49,548 nt of DNA from Deltaproteobacteria bacterium (GTDB taxonomy: Bacteria > Myxococcota_A > UBA9160 > JAFDDA01): NCBI GenBank assembly GCA_019311105.1, contig JAFDDA010000013.1, positions 1 through 49,548 of the forward strand, read 5' to 3'. Below are positions 23,864 to 31,478 of the stretch, piece after piece (position 1 is the first letter of the stretch; each line of letters starts with the position of its first letter). The notes beneath the pieces are model-generated. The model was given only the letters and a program-made list of their open reading frames with translations. It was not told the DNA's origin and ran no database searches. Both the position numbers and the translations under genes were made by a program.

Positions 23864-25060
23864 TCAGCCGAGGTAGGAAAGCGCGATGGCGGCGTGCAGC
23901 GCGATCCCGGTGGCCATGGCCTGCTCGTTCAGGATCATGCGGTTCGAGTGGATCGGCGCCGGCGGGTGGTCGTCGGGGCGAACGCCGAGGAAGACCATCG
24001 CGCCCGGGAACTCGTCGAGCACGTAGGAAAAATCCTCGGCGCCCATGATCGGCGCGGGCATCTCGATCCAGCGGTCCTCGCCGACGAGGTCGGACACGAC
24101 ACTCCGGGTGAAGTCGACGAAGCCAGCGTCGTTCTCGGTCACGGGATAGCCCGGGAAGAGCCGGACCTCGCCCTTCGTCTGGTGGGCCGCCGTCACGCCC
24201 TCGACCACCCGATGCAGGCCTTCGCGCACCCGGTCGCGCGTCCGTTGCGAGACGCTGCGGATCGTGCCCATGACCTGGACGCGTTCAGGCACGACGTTGA
24301 ACGCGGTGCCGGCCTTGACCTGGGTGACCGACAACACGGCCGGGTCGAAGACGTCCACACGTCTCGTGACCAGGCTCTGGAGCGCACCCACGATCTCGCA
24401 GGCCACCGGGATCGGGTCGATCGTGTGGTGGGGCATGGAGGCATGGCCTCCCTTGCCCACGACCTCGATGACGAAGGCATCGGCGGCGGCAAGCAACGCG
24501 CCCGCGCGCGAGGCCACGGCGCCGGCGGGCACGGTCGGGTCGATGTGGATCGCGAAGGCGGCATCCACGCCTTCGAGCAGGCCCTCTTCCATCATCACAC
24601 GGGCGCCGCCGAGGCCTTCTTCGCCGGGCTGGAACATGATCTTCACGTTTCCGGCGAGCTCGTTGCGGCGGCCGGCGAGCAGGCGCGCGCCCGCGGCCAG
24701 CATCGCCGCGTGGGCGTCGTGACCGCAGGCGTGCATGCGGTTCTCTTCCTTGGAGGCGAAGGAGAGGCCCGTGTCTTCGGGCATCGGCAGCGCGTCGGTG
24801 TCCGCGCGCAGCAGGATCGTCGGGCCCGGCTTCGCGCCGCGCAGCAGCGCCACCATCCCGGTCGTCTTCACGCTGTGCTCGATCTCGAGGTCGAGGTCTC
24901 CGATGGCTTCGGCGATCGCATCCCGCGTCCGCGGATTCTCGAGCCCCAGCTCCGGGTGCTCGTGGATCTGGCGGCGCAGGGCCACGGCGTCGTCCAACAG
25001 CGCGCGGGCTTCGGCGCGCAGCTCGGGGTCGACGGGGCCGGGCGTGCGATCGATCGACAT
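23864..25060 (-). CDS. M20-family amidohydrolase (hippurate hydrolase-like)
   Basis: 398 residues from ATG 25058-25060, with GAGGAGG in front. Ordered motifs: HEHPELGLEN, LLRADTDALPM, MHACGHDAHAAM (metal Cys and His), QPGEEGLGGA (catalytic Glu pair), GKGGHASMPHHTIDP (dimer-interface His), NVVPE and GAEDFSYVL. This is the M20D pattern of hippurate/N-acyl-amino-acid and IAA-amino-acid hydrolases, which release an amino acid from an N-acyl conjugate. The natural substrate is unknown. No export signal is seen. The gene is divergent from the uracil-DNA glycosylase gene. Confidence 0.9.
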   Translation of the reverse strand: MSIDRTPGPVDPELRAEARALLDDAVALRRQIHEHPELGLENPRTRDAIAEAIGDLDLEIEHSVKTTGMVALLRGAKPGPTILLRADTDALPMPEDTGLSFASKEENRMHACGHDAHAAMLAAGARLLAGRRNELAGNVKIMFQPGEEGLGGARVMMEEGLLEGVDAAFAIHIDPTVPAGAVASRAGALLAAADAFVIEVVGKGGHASMPHHTIDPIPVACEIVGALQSLVTRRVDVFDPAVLSVTQVKAGTAFNVVPERVQVMGTIRSVSQRTRDRVREGLHRVVEGVTAAHQTKGEVRLFPGYPVTENDAGFVDFTRSVVSDLVGEDRWIEMPAPIMGAEDFSYVLDEFPGAMVFLGVRPDDHPPAPIHSNRMILNEQAMATGIALHAAIALSYLG

Positions 25061-25170
25061 GGAGCCTCCTCGTGCGGTATGGGTCCTCGCGAAGCCGGCC
25101 CGCACCCGGCGTGGGCCCATTGTAGGCCCAACCCTGTGGCCCGCCCTGCCCTGAAGAGAGATCGACCACC

Positions 25171-25809
25171 GTGCCCCGCCCCGCCCTGAAAGAAATCGAG
25201 CGCAAGATCCCGCGCTGCCGCCGCTGCCCGCGGCTGGCGGGCTTCCTCGCCGAGTCGCGCAAGCGCCAACCGGCCTACTGGAACAAGCCCGTCCCCGGTT
25301 TCGGAGACCCCCGTGCCTGGCTCGTGATCGTGGGCCTCGCCCCCGGCATGCACGGCGCCAACCGCACCGGGCGTCCGTTCCAGGGCGACGCATCCGGTGA
25401 ATGGCTCTACGGAAGCCTCGGCCGCGCCGGGCTTTGGGATGGCGAGCGGCTCCGGGGCGCCTACATCGCGAACGCCGTGAAGTGCGTCCCGCCCGGCAAC
25501 CGGCCGGTGGGCGCGGAGATGGATGCGTGCCGCCCGTGGCTCGGGGACGAGCTGGCCGCTCTGTCTCGAACACGGCTCGTGGTGGCGCTCGGGCAGATCG
25601 CCCACCGCGCGGTGCTCCGCACGTGGGGCGTTGCGCCGTTGTCGAGCTTTCCGTTCGGGCATGCGAGCCTGCACCGCGTGCCGGACCGCCCCCCGCTGTT
25701 GTCGAGCTATCACCCCTCGCGCCAGAACACGAACACCGGGACGCTCACGCCTGCCATGTGGAACGGCATCTGGCGGCGTGCTCGTCGCTTCGCTCCGGAG
25801 GGCTCGTGA
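25171..25809 (+). CDS. Family 5 uracil-DNA glycosylase (UDGb)
   Basis: 212 residues from GTG 25171. Cys16, Cys19, Cys105 and Cys120 form the iron-sulfur cluster set. Motif GLAPGMHGANRTGRPFQGD (55-73) has Ala in the catalytic position, as in family 5 rather than family 4. The second motif is SYHPSRQNTNTG (179-190). The enzyme excises uracil and other damaged bases from DNA, a common alternative to Ung in high-GC bacteria. Its stop overlaps the acylphosphatase start as GTGA. Confidence 0.93.
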   Translation: MPRPALKEIERKIPRCRRCPRLAGFLAESRKRQPAYWNKPVPGFGDPRAWLVIVGLAPGMHGANRTGRPFQGDASGEWLYGSLGRAGLWDGERLRGAYIANAVKCVPPGNRPVGAEMDACRPWLGDELAALSRTRLVVALGQIAHRAVLRTWGVAPLSSFPFGHASLHRVPDRPPLLSSYHPSRQNTNTGTLTPAMWNGIWRRARRFAPEGS

Positions 25810-26081
25810 GCACGCGGGTGCGGCGGCACATCGTCGTGCGCGGGCGCGTCCAAGGCGTGGCATTCCGTTGGAGCACGCGCGACGCCGCCCAACGAATCGG
25901 GGTGGACGGCTGGGTGTGCAATCAGCCGGACGGCAGCGTCGAGGCCGTCTTCGAAGGCGAGCCCGCTGCGGTGGCGGAGGCCGAAGCCTTCTGTGCACAG
26001 GGGCCCCCGGCCGCGCACGTCACGGCCGTGGAATCACGCGACGAGCCCGCTGAGGGGCTCGTCGGATTCGAGATCCGATGA
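25806..26081 (+). CDS. Acylphosphatase
   Basis: 91 residues from GTG 25806-25808, overlapping the UDG stop. VRGRVQGVAFRWSTRDAAQRIGV holds the phosphate loop with catalytic Arg, and GWVCNQPDGSVEAVFEGE holds the catalytic Asn; both are standard. It hydrolyses acyl-phosphates. Length is typical for the family (about 90). Its stop overlaps the DUF192 start by 4 bp. Confidence 0.93.
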   Translation: MSTRVRRHIVVRGRVQGVAFRWSTRDAAQRIGVDGWVCNQPDGSVEAVFEGEPAAVAEAEAFCAQGPPAAHVTAVESRDEPAEGLVGFEIR

Positions 26082-26533
26082 GCGCCCGCGCACGGCTCGT
26101 GCTGGCCGGGGCCTTGGCGTTCGCCGCCTGCGGGGGTGGCCAGGACGGCGGTCTCCCGCGCGGCCGCGTCGTCATCCAGGGCCAGACCCTTGCCGTCGAA
26201 GTCGCGAGGACGTCGGCCACCCGCGAGCAGGGCCTCTCGGGCCGCGCGAGTCTCGAACCCGGAACCGGGATGCTCTTCATCCACTCCGAGCCCGAAATCC
26301 TCGGCTACTGGATGAAGGACATGAACTTCGCGATCGACATCCTATGGCTGCACGCCGGGCGGATCGTCGACATCAGTCATCGCGTGCCGCCGCCCGCGAC
26401 ACCGGACGCGGACCTGCAGACCTACAGCCCACGCGTCGCCGCCGATGCCGTGCTCGAACTACCGGCCGGCTATGCCCGCGCCCACGGCTTCGACCGCGGG
26501 CAGCGCGTGATGATCGAACTCGACGAGCCCTGA
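26078..26533 (+). CDS. DUF192 lipoprotein
   Basis: 151 residues. The N-terminus LVLAGALAFAAC is a lipoprotein signal. The rest matches DUF192: VARTSATREQGLSGRASLEPGTGMLFIH, YWMKDMNFAIDILWLHAGRIVDI and AVLELPAGYARAHGFDRGQRV. DUF192 proteins are exported and have no agreed function. ATGA overlap with the acylphosphatase gene completes a three-gene cluster. A convergent gene ends 69 bp downstream. Confidence 0.88.
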   Translation: MSARARLVLAGALAFAACGGGQDGGLPRGRVVIQGQTLAVEVARTSATREQGLSGRASLEPGTGMLFIHSEPEILGYWMKDMNFAIDILWLHAGRIVDISHRVPPPATPDADLQTYSPRVAADAVLELPAGYARAHGFDRGQRVMIELDEP

Positions 26534-26602
26534 GCGACGGGCCGATTCCGATTTCGATTCAAGGGCTTCCGCCACAGTGTTGAAGCGTGTTCCGAGCCGG
26601 GT

Positions 26603-27895
26603 TCAGCGATCGAAACGGCCTTTGGCCGTGGACGGAAACTCGGCGAGAATCGCCTCCTTCAAGGCCCGCTCCATGGCGTCGAAGTCGAGGCCGACGACCT
26701 CGCGCAGCGCGCGGTCCTGGCCATCACCGCGGTCGAGTGCAGCGAGCAGGCGCGCGCGGCCCCAGCTATCCGTGCGGTCGAGGACCCAGAGCGCGGCGGC
26801 CGTCGCTTCGGTGTAGGCCATGCGCGCGTCGTCGCCTTCGAGCCCGGCGAAGCTCGGCGAGAGGCGTTGCAACGGGATCCACGTGCCGCGACGGATGCGA
26901 TCGCGCAGGCGGATGCGTTCGCCGCGCGAGAGGATCTCCTCCTGCCGCGAGGTGCGCTCGGCGATCTCCGCGAGCCCCTCGTTCAACCAGTACGGCCGAT
27001 CGCCGCCGGTCTGCTCGCGAAACAGTGCGTGGGTGTATTCGTGAAAGAGCAGCGAGCGCAGCTCGCCGGCCGGGTGGGCAGCCGAGACGACGTGGATCCG
27101 GCCGTCGTAGAAGCCGACGGTGTCGAACGAGAAGCGGTGCGAGTGCGCCAGCACGTAGGCGGCCTTTCCGTAGAGAACGACGCCCGTGCGTTCGCGCGGC
27201 ACCACACCCCACTGCCGGACGAGGTGGCCGTGGGCCTCCTCGAGGTAGCGGAGAACGGTCTCGGGGTAGTCAGGTCGGCCGGCGGCCAGGGCACGATCGA
27301 AACGAACCCGGAAGTGTGCGCTCGATGCCGACTTGAACTCCGCGGGGGACGATGCGTTCTCGAGCAGCACGCGCTCGTCTTCGAGGCTCGCGAGACGCTC
27401 GCGTGCCGACGCGCGCCACGCCTCGAGGTCACTGCCCGCGTGGGTCAGGAAGGAACGGAGATACTCCGCCGCGGTTTCGAAGTGGCCTCGCTGCCGCTCG
27501 AGCAGGCCGAGGTACCAGAGCGCCGTCGGATTGTTCGGCTCCTCTTGGAGGATGCCGCGCAGGGTCGTCGTGGCCCGGGAGGTCTCCCCCTGGCGGAGGT
27601 CGTCGACGGCACCGCGCAGCAGCCGGGCCGTGCGCGCCTCGGGGCGGTTCGAATCCTGAATGAGCGGCGCGAGCTCGGGGCCAAGCCACTCGCCCTGCCA
27701 GAGCGTTCCGAGGTCGACGTTCTCGCCCGCCACCGAGCGCCGATGGGCTGCCGGGACCTTCGTAGGGTCGCTGGTGAGGTGGGTCGTGCCGCTCTCGTCC
27801 ACCCAGACGAAGGTCTCGGCCAGGGCCGGGGCGGCAAACGTGAAGGCCAGGGTCAGGAGCCCCAGGGCGCGAAAAGGGAAAGCCATGCCCTTCAC
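26603..27895 (-). CDS. DUF4124/TPR protein with gluzincin peptidase (peptidase MA-like) domain
   Basis: 430 residues. After the signal peptide (LGLLTLAFTFAAPALA) comes a DUF4124 motif, TFVWVDESGTTHLTSDP. TPR-like helices follow at about 90-160 (NNPTALWYLGLLERQRGHFETAAEYL). The second half is a zinc peptidase: HEYTH at 285-289 and WLNEGLAEIAE with Glu306, matching the peptidase MA/gluzincin pattern HExxH plus NEGxAE. It is probably a periplasmic or surface protease, substrate unknown. The start is either GTG 27893-27895 or ATG 27884-27886. It is convergent with the DUF192 gene. Confidence 0.82.
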   Translation of the reverse strand: MKGMAFPFRALGLLTLAFTFAAPALAETFVWVDESGTTHLTSDPTKVPAAHRRSVAGENVDLGTLWQGEWLGPELAPLIQDSNRPEARTARLLRGAVDDLRQGETSRATTTLRGILQEEPNNPTALWYLGLLERQRGHFETAAEYLRSFLTHAGSDLEAWRASARERLASLEDERVLLENASSPAEFKSASSAHFRVRFDRALAAGRPDYPETVLRYLEEAHGHLVRQWGVVPRERTGVVLYGKAAYVLAHSHRFSFDTVGFYDGRIHVVSAAHPAGELRSLLFHEYTHALFREQTGGDRPYWLNEGLAEIAERTSRQEEILSRGERIRLRDRIRRGTWIPLQRLSPSFAGLEGDDARMAYTEATAAALWVLDRTDSWGRARLLAALDRGDGQDRALREVVGLDFDAMERALKEAILAEFPSTAKGRFDR

Positions 27896-27941
27896 TTCGG
27901 CGCAAGTCGCAGGCAGCTTGAGATGCCTGGCCCGGCGCCCG

Positions 27942-28544
27942 TCAGGGCTTATGGGTCGCCTCGACGGCCGGCCTCTTGGTGGCTTCCGCCGCCAGGTGCC
28001 CCAACTCGGGAAGGATGAGCTTCTCGAGGGCTAGCCGGAGCGCACCCCGCGAACCCGGCAGCACGAACACGACCCGCCCCTCCGCGAGCCCGGCCAGGGC
28101 CCGGGACAGGATCGCCGCCGAGCCGATTTCCTCCCAGGAGAGCATGCGGAAGAGTTCGCCGAAGCCGGGGAGCACGCGCTCGAGCAAGGGCTCGATGGCG
28201 TCGGGCGTGACGTCGCGCGGCGCCACGCCGGTGCCGCCCGTGACCACGATGGCGCGCACGCCCTCCTGGCAGAGCGCTTCGCGGACGGCCGCGGTGATCT
28301 CCGCGGCATCGTCGCGGACGATCGTTCGGCCAGCGACACGATGGCCGGCCTTCTCGAGGGCCTCGACCACCAGCTCCCCACCGGTATCCGTTTCAAGGGT
28401 GCGCGTGTCGCTCACGGTCACGACGACCGTGGGGACGTCGGCGAGCGCTTCGCCGCGATGCCGGTGCAGACCGCCCTCCCGGCCCCCCGAGCCGTGCCGG
28501 TGCAGACCGCCCTCCCCCGGCCCGGAGCCGTGCTTCGGGCTCAC
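27942..28544 (-). CDS. moaB: Molybdenum cofactor biosynthesis protein MoaB/Mog-like
   Basis: 200 residues. The conserved core begins at VPTVVVTVSDTRTLETDTGG and includes VRAIVVTGGTGVAPRDVTPDAIEPLL and VFVLPGSRGALRLALEKL. These are typical of MoaB/MogA, which adenylylate molybdopterin. The GTG start at 28542-28544 overlaps the moaD-moaE stop as GTGA. No ATG, GTG or TTG codon occurs between this GTG and the core, so the protein seems to carry a 36-residue N-terminal extension made of a His/Gly-rich 12-residue repeat (see 28459-28533). Confidence 0.88.
   Translation of the reverse strand: MSPKHGSGPGEGGLHRHGSGGREGGLHRHRGEALADVPTVVVTVSDTRTLETDTGGELVVEALEKAGHRVAGRTIVRDDAAEITAAVREALCQEGVRAIVVTGGTGVAPRDVTPDAIEPLLERVLPGFGELFRMLSWEEIGSAAILSRALAGLAEGRVVFVLPGSRGALRLALEKLILPELGHLAAEATKRPAVEATHKP
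28459..28533 (-). repeat. 36-bp tandem repeat inside the moaB N-terminus
   Basis: A 22-bp core beginning TGCCGGTGCAGACC on the plus strand occurs at 28459-28480 and 28495-28516 with a 36-bp period; a short third start is at 28527-28533. In moaB frame it encodes two copies of EGGLHRH within a 12-residue unit. It lies upstream of the conserved MoaB core. Confidence 0.8.
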
Positions 28545-29194
28545 GGGTGATCCTCGATCCAAGACTCGCCCGTGGTGCTGAACTCCTTCTTCCAGATCGG
28601 CACGGTCTCCTTGAGGGTGTCGATGGCGAAGCGGCACGCTTCGAAGGCTTCGGCTCGATGCGGTGCGGCCGCGGCCACCACCACGGCGAGATCGCCGATG
28701 GCGAGGTGGCCCACGCGGTGGGCCATGGCGACGCGGGCGTCGGGCCAGCGGCGTGCGGCCTCGTCGCAGATCTTCTCCATCTCGCGCTCGGCCATCCCGG
28801 GGTAGGCCTCGTACTCGAGGTGACGGATGTCCTGACCCTTCGACTGGTTGCGCACGGCGCCGACAAAGCTCACCACGCCGCCCGCGTCGTCGCCCGTGAC
28901 GCGGGCCTCGACCTCGCGCACGTCGAGCGCATCGTCCTGGAGCGTGCAGCGCGCCATGCCGCCGGAGACGGGCGGCAGGAAGGCGACCTCGTCGCCCTCG
29001 GCCAGTGCCTGGGCGTCGTCGACGGTTTCCTGATTGACGGCGGCCAGCAGTCGAATGCGAGAAAACAGCTCGTGGCGGCCCGCCAGGAGCGCGCGCAGTG
29101 CCCCGACCGTCGCGCCCGTTTCGAGCTCGATGTCGAGGTCCTTCACGCCCAGCGCCTCGCGGACGCTGCCGAACAAGAGGACTCGGACCTGCAT
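28541..29194 (-). CDS. MoaD-MoaE fusion (molybdopterin synthase, MoaX-like)
   Basis: 217 residues in a single frame. Residues 1-79 are MoaD, a ubiquitin-like sulfur carrier (VRVLLFGSVREALG, EGDEVAFLPPVSGG), ending in the functional Gly-Gly at 78-79. Met80 starts MoaE (VGAVRNQSKGQDIRHLEYEAY, AVVVAAAAPHRAEAFEACRFAID, and PIWKKEF with catalytic Lys). MoaD needs a free C-terminal glycine for thiocarboxylation, so this protein probably has to be cleaved after Gly79, as shown for Mycobacterium tuberculosis MoaX. It is coupled to moaB. Confidence 0.92.
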   Translation of the reverse strand: MQVRVLLFGSVREALGVKDLDIELETGATVGALRALLAGRHELFSRIRLLAAVNQETVDDAQALAEGDEVAFLPPVSGGMARCTLQDDALDVREVEARVTGDDAGGVVSFVGAVRNQSKGQDIRHLEYEAYPGMAEREMEKICDEAARRWPDARVAMAHRVGHLAIGDLAVVVAAAAPHRAEAFEACRFAIDTLKETVPIWKKEFSTTGESWIEDHP

Positions 29195-29266
29195 GGGCGG
29201 GAGCCTACCCGAACCCCTTGGTCCGGGCCGCCGTGCCGAGCGGACGGCGGAGCCGCCGGCCGTGCC

Positions 29267-29734
29267 CTAGTTGACGGCCGCGGCCTCGCCCTGGGGCTTG
29301 ACCTGGCCGTTGCTCGTGGGCTTGTCCTTGGCGCTCGCGTTGGCGCCCATGCGGATGCTGCCCTCCAGCTCGGCGCCGTCCTCGACCACGAGCTTGGGCG
29401 TCTGGATGTCGCCGTGGACCCGGGCGGTCTTGTGCAGCACGAGACGCTCGCTGGCCACGATGTCGCCAGCAACTTCGCCGCTCACGATCACATGGCGCGA
29501 GTGGATGGTGGCGTCCACGACGCCGGGCTCGCCGACGATCAGGGTGTTCTCGCTGGAGATCTCCCCCTTGAAGCAGCCATCGATCCGGACGGTGTTCTTG
29601 AAGGACAGCTTGCCTTCGAACTCGGAGCCCTGGTCGATGAAAGCCGTCAGGGCCTCGGGGGCACCGCTGGCGTCAGACGTCGTGGTGGGCATGGAGAATT
29701 CTGCTTCTCCGTTCGCGCGATTGAACCGGCTCAT
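29267..29734 (-). CDS. Bactofilin
   Basis: 155 residues from ATG 29732-29734, which follows AGGAGG. The central ~100 residues are the bactofilin beta-helix: LTAFIDQGSEFEGKLSF, VRIDGCFKGEI, LIVGEPGVVDATIHSRHVIVSGEVAGDIVA, ERLVLHKTARVHGDIQTPKLVVEDGAELEG. The N- and C-terminal tails are disordered. Bactofilins self-assemble without nucleotide into cytoskeletal filaments that organise cell shape, stalks or DNA segregation. The gene stands between moaD-moaE and the rhomboid gene. Confidence 0.93.
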   Translation of the reverse strand: MSRFNRANGEAEFSMPTTTSDASGAPEALTAFIDQGSEFEGKLSFKNTVRIDGCFKGEISSENTLIVGEPGVVDATIHSRHVIVSGEVAGDIVASERLVLHKTARVHGDIQTPKLVVEDGAELEGSIRMGANASAKDKPTSNGQVKPQGEAAAVN

Positions 29735-29836
29735 GAAGACCTCCTGGTGGACGGGGTGCTTCCGGAATCGGCCGACTCGGGGGAAGACTTGAGCATGCGC
29801 TGCGCAGAAAGCCGGCGATCCCGGCACCGGGGCGCG

Positions 29837-30496
29837 TCAGGGCGTGCGCGGGCTCACTCTGCGTAGACGCGGCGCCACGGCCAGCCCGGCCGCGAAGCCA
29901 CCGAGGTGGGCCCAGCCGGCCTCGCCCGCCCCTCCCGAGAGGCCTGCCGCCACCTGAGCCCCGATCCACAGGGCCAGCAACACCAGGGCCGGGATGCGGC
30001 CGAGCAGCCGGGGAAGCGGCCCGCGGTCGTGGCGCATCCGCCACCACGCCCCGAGGACGCCGGAGACCGCGCCGCTCGCGCCGACGGTGGGCAGGAAGGA
30101 GGCGGGCGAAGTCGCCACGTGGATCAGCCCGGCCACCAGCCCGCAGCCCAGGAACAGGCCGGCGAAGCGAGGCGCCCCAACGCGGGGCTCGAGTTCGAAG
30201 CCGAAGGCCCCGAGGAAGACGAGGTTCGAGAGCAGGTGGAACGAGTCGGCGTGGAGGAAGATCGCCGTCGCCAGGGTGAAGACGCGGCCGGCCAGGACCT
30301 CCCGCGGCACCAAGCCGAACGCATGCAGAAACGACTCGAGTTCTGCGGGCCCCGAGCGCAGTGTGACCGAGAGTTCGAGGCCGTACCCGAGCAGCAACCC
30401 GGCGCCGAGCGCCGCGAGCGCAATCGGCGGGCGGGCGCGAGGCGCCGGGGGGCCACCGCGCACCCGCCGGGGTTCTTCTGCCGCTTCGAACGTCAT
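29837..30496 (-). CDS. Rhomboid-family intramembrane serine protease
   Basis: 219 residues with six membrane helices. HLLSN (His87, Asn91) on helix 2, catalytic Ser141 in GASGAVSG on helix 4, and catalytic His197 in HLGGFAAG on helix 6 are all present, so it should be active. The first ~25 residues are a basic cytoplasmic tail. Substrates are unknown. The start ATG lies only 8 bp after a perfect TATAAT on the minus strand, so the message may be leaderless. Divergent from holB. Confidence 0.92.
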   Translation of the reverse strand: MTFEAAEEPRRVRGGPPAPRARPPIALAALGAGLLLGYGLELSVTLRSGPAELESFLHAFGLVPREVLAGRVFTLATAIFLHADSFHLLSNLVFLGAFGFELEPRVGAPRFAGLFLGCGLVAGLIHVATSPASFLPTVGASGAVSGVLGAWWRMRHDRGPLPRLLGRIPALVLLALWIGAQVAAGLSGGAGEAGWAHLGGFAAGLAVAPRLRRVSPRTP

Positions 30497-30504
30497 GCCA
30501 CGCG

Positions 30505-30510
30505 ATTATA
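30505..30510 (-). promoter_or_regulatory. -10 box immediately before the rhomboid start
   Basis: Perfect TATAAT on the minus strand (30505-30510), with no clear -35. The predicted transcription start falls within a base or two of the ATG (30494-30496), which would give a leaderless mRNA. Confidence 0.45.
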
Positions 30511-30545
30511 CGGGGGCGGGCCCGGCTGCTAGAGTCGAACGTCCC

Positions 30546-31478
30546 ATGAGCGAAGACGCGGACCACGGCAGCGAGGGCGAGCGAAGCGGAGGCATCCTGG
30601 GCTCGGGCCTGTTGCGACGAAGCCTCGAGTCCCGGCGCGTCCACTCTGCCTACCTGCTGGCGGGCCCGGGCGAGGCGCCACGGGACGCCGCCCTCGCCTT
30701 CATCCGGGCTCTGGTGTGCCAGGCGGGCGGCGCCGACCCTTGCGAAGCCTGCCCCTCCTGCACGCGCTCTTCGCCCGGCGAACCCGTCGCCATCGACGGG
30801 GCCGGCAAGAAGGGGCCCCTCTTCCGCCACGTCGGCGACCATCCGGACCTTCTGTGGGTCGAGCGCGGCGAGGACGACACCCGCGTGCGGATCGGCCAGG
30901 TCCGCGCCCTCCAACGCGCCCTCCAACTGAAGACCCATGAAGGCGGCGCCCGCGCGGCCGTGATCGCTGACGCCGAATGGTTGAACCAGGAGGCCCAGAA
31001 TGCGCTCCTACGCCTGCTGGAAGAGCCGCCGGCGGACACGACCCTCGTCCTCGTCACGGCGAGCGCCGCCGGGCTGCTGACCACCGTGCGGTCTCGCTGC
31101 CAGAAGGTCGTCTTCGCCGCGCCGCAGCGCGTCTCCCTCTCGAGCCCCGACGCGCCCGAAGAAGAGCGCGAACTGGCAGCCCGGATCGACGGCCTCGCCG
31201 GAGCCGGCCTGCCCGACGTCCTCGACTGGGCCGAGGAGTATCGCGGCGTCCGCGCCGTCGCCGCGCAATCGGTGGGCACACTGCTCGCGACGGGCTGCGC
31301 CTGGCTCGCCGAACGCGTGCGTGCCCGCGTTGATGTCGGCGAGATCGACGTGCCGGGGGAGCTTTCGGCCTTCGACACCTTGCGCGATTGCCGACGCGCC
31401 CTCGTCCAGCGAAACGCGAACCCCCAGATGGTGGCCGAACGCGCACTGCTCGCCCTGCGCGAGGCGACGTCGGCGTGA
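30546..31478 (+). CDS. holB: DNA polymerase III delta-prime subunit
   Basis: 310 residues. GLLRRSLESRRVHSAYLLAGPGEAPRDAAL is the typical start; the P-loop is degenerate (GPGEAPRDA), as in delta-prime. A zinc module contains Cys58, Cys66, Cys69 and Cys72 (CEACPSC). IADAEWLNQEAQNALLRLLEEPPADTTLVLVT and TVRSRCQKVVF are the AAA+ sensor regions. It is part of the clamp loader. It starts the plus-strand run; its stop overlaps the metG start (GTGA). Confidence 0.88.
   Translation: MSEDADHGSEGERSGGILGSGLLRRSLESRRVHSAYLLAGPGEAPRDAALAFIRALVCQAGGADPCEACPSCTRSSPGEPVAIDGAGKKGPLFRHVGDHPDLLWVERGEDDTRVRIGQVRALQRALQLKTHEGGARAAVIADAEWLNQEAQNALLRLLEEPPADTTLVLVTASAAGLLTTVRSRCQKVVFAAPQRVSLSSPDAPEEERELAARIDGLAGAGLPDVLDWAEEYRGVRAVAAQSVGTLLATGCAWLAERVRARVDVGEIDVPGELSAFDTLRDCRRALVQRNANPQMVAERALLALREATSA

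Noticed and set aside
22841-25189. 782-codon plus-strand open frame spanning rpoH and the M20 gene
   Set aside because: It crosses gene boundaries and a convergent gene; no homology features.
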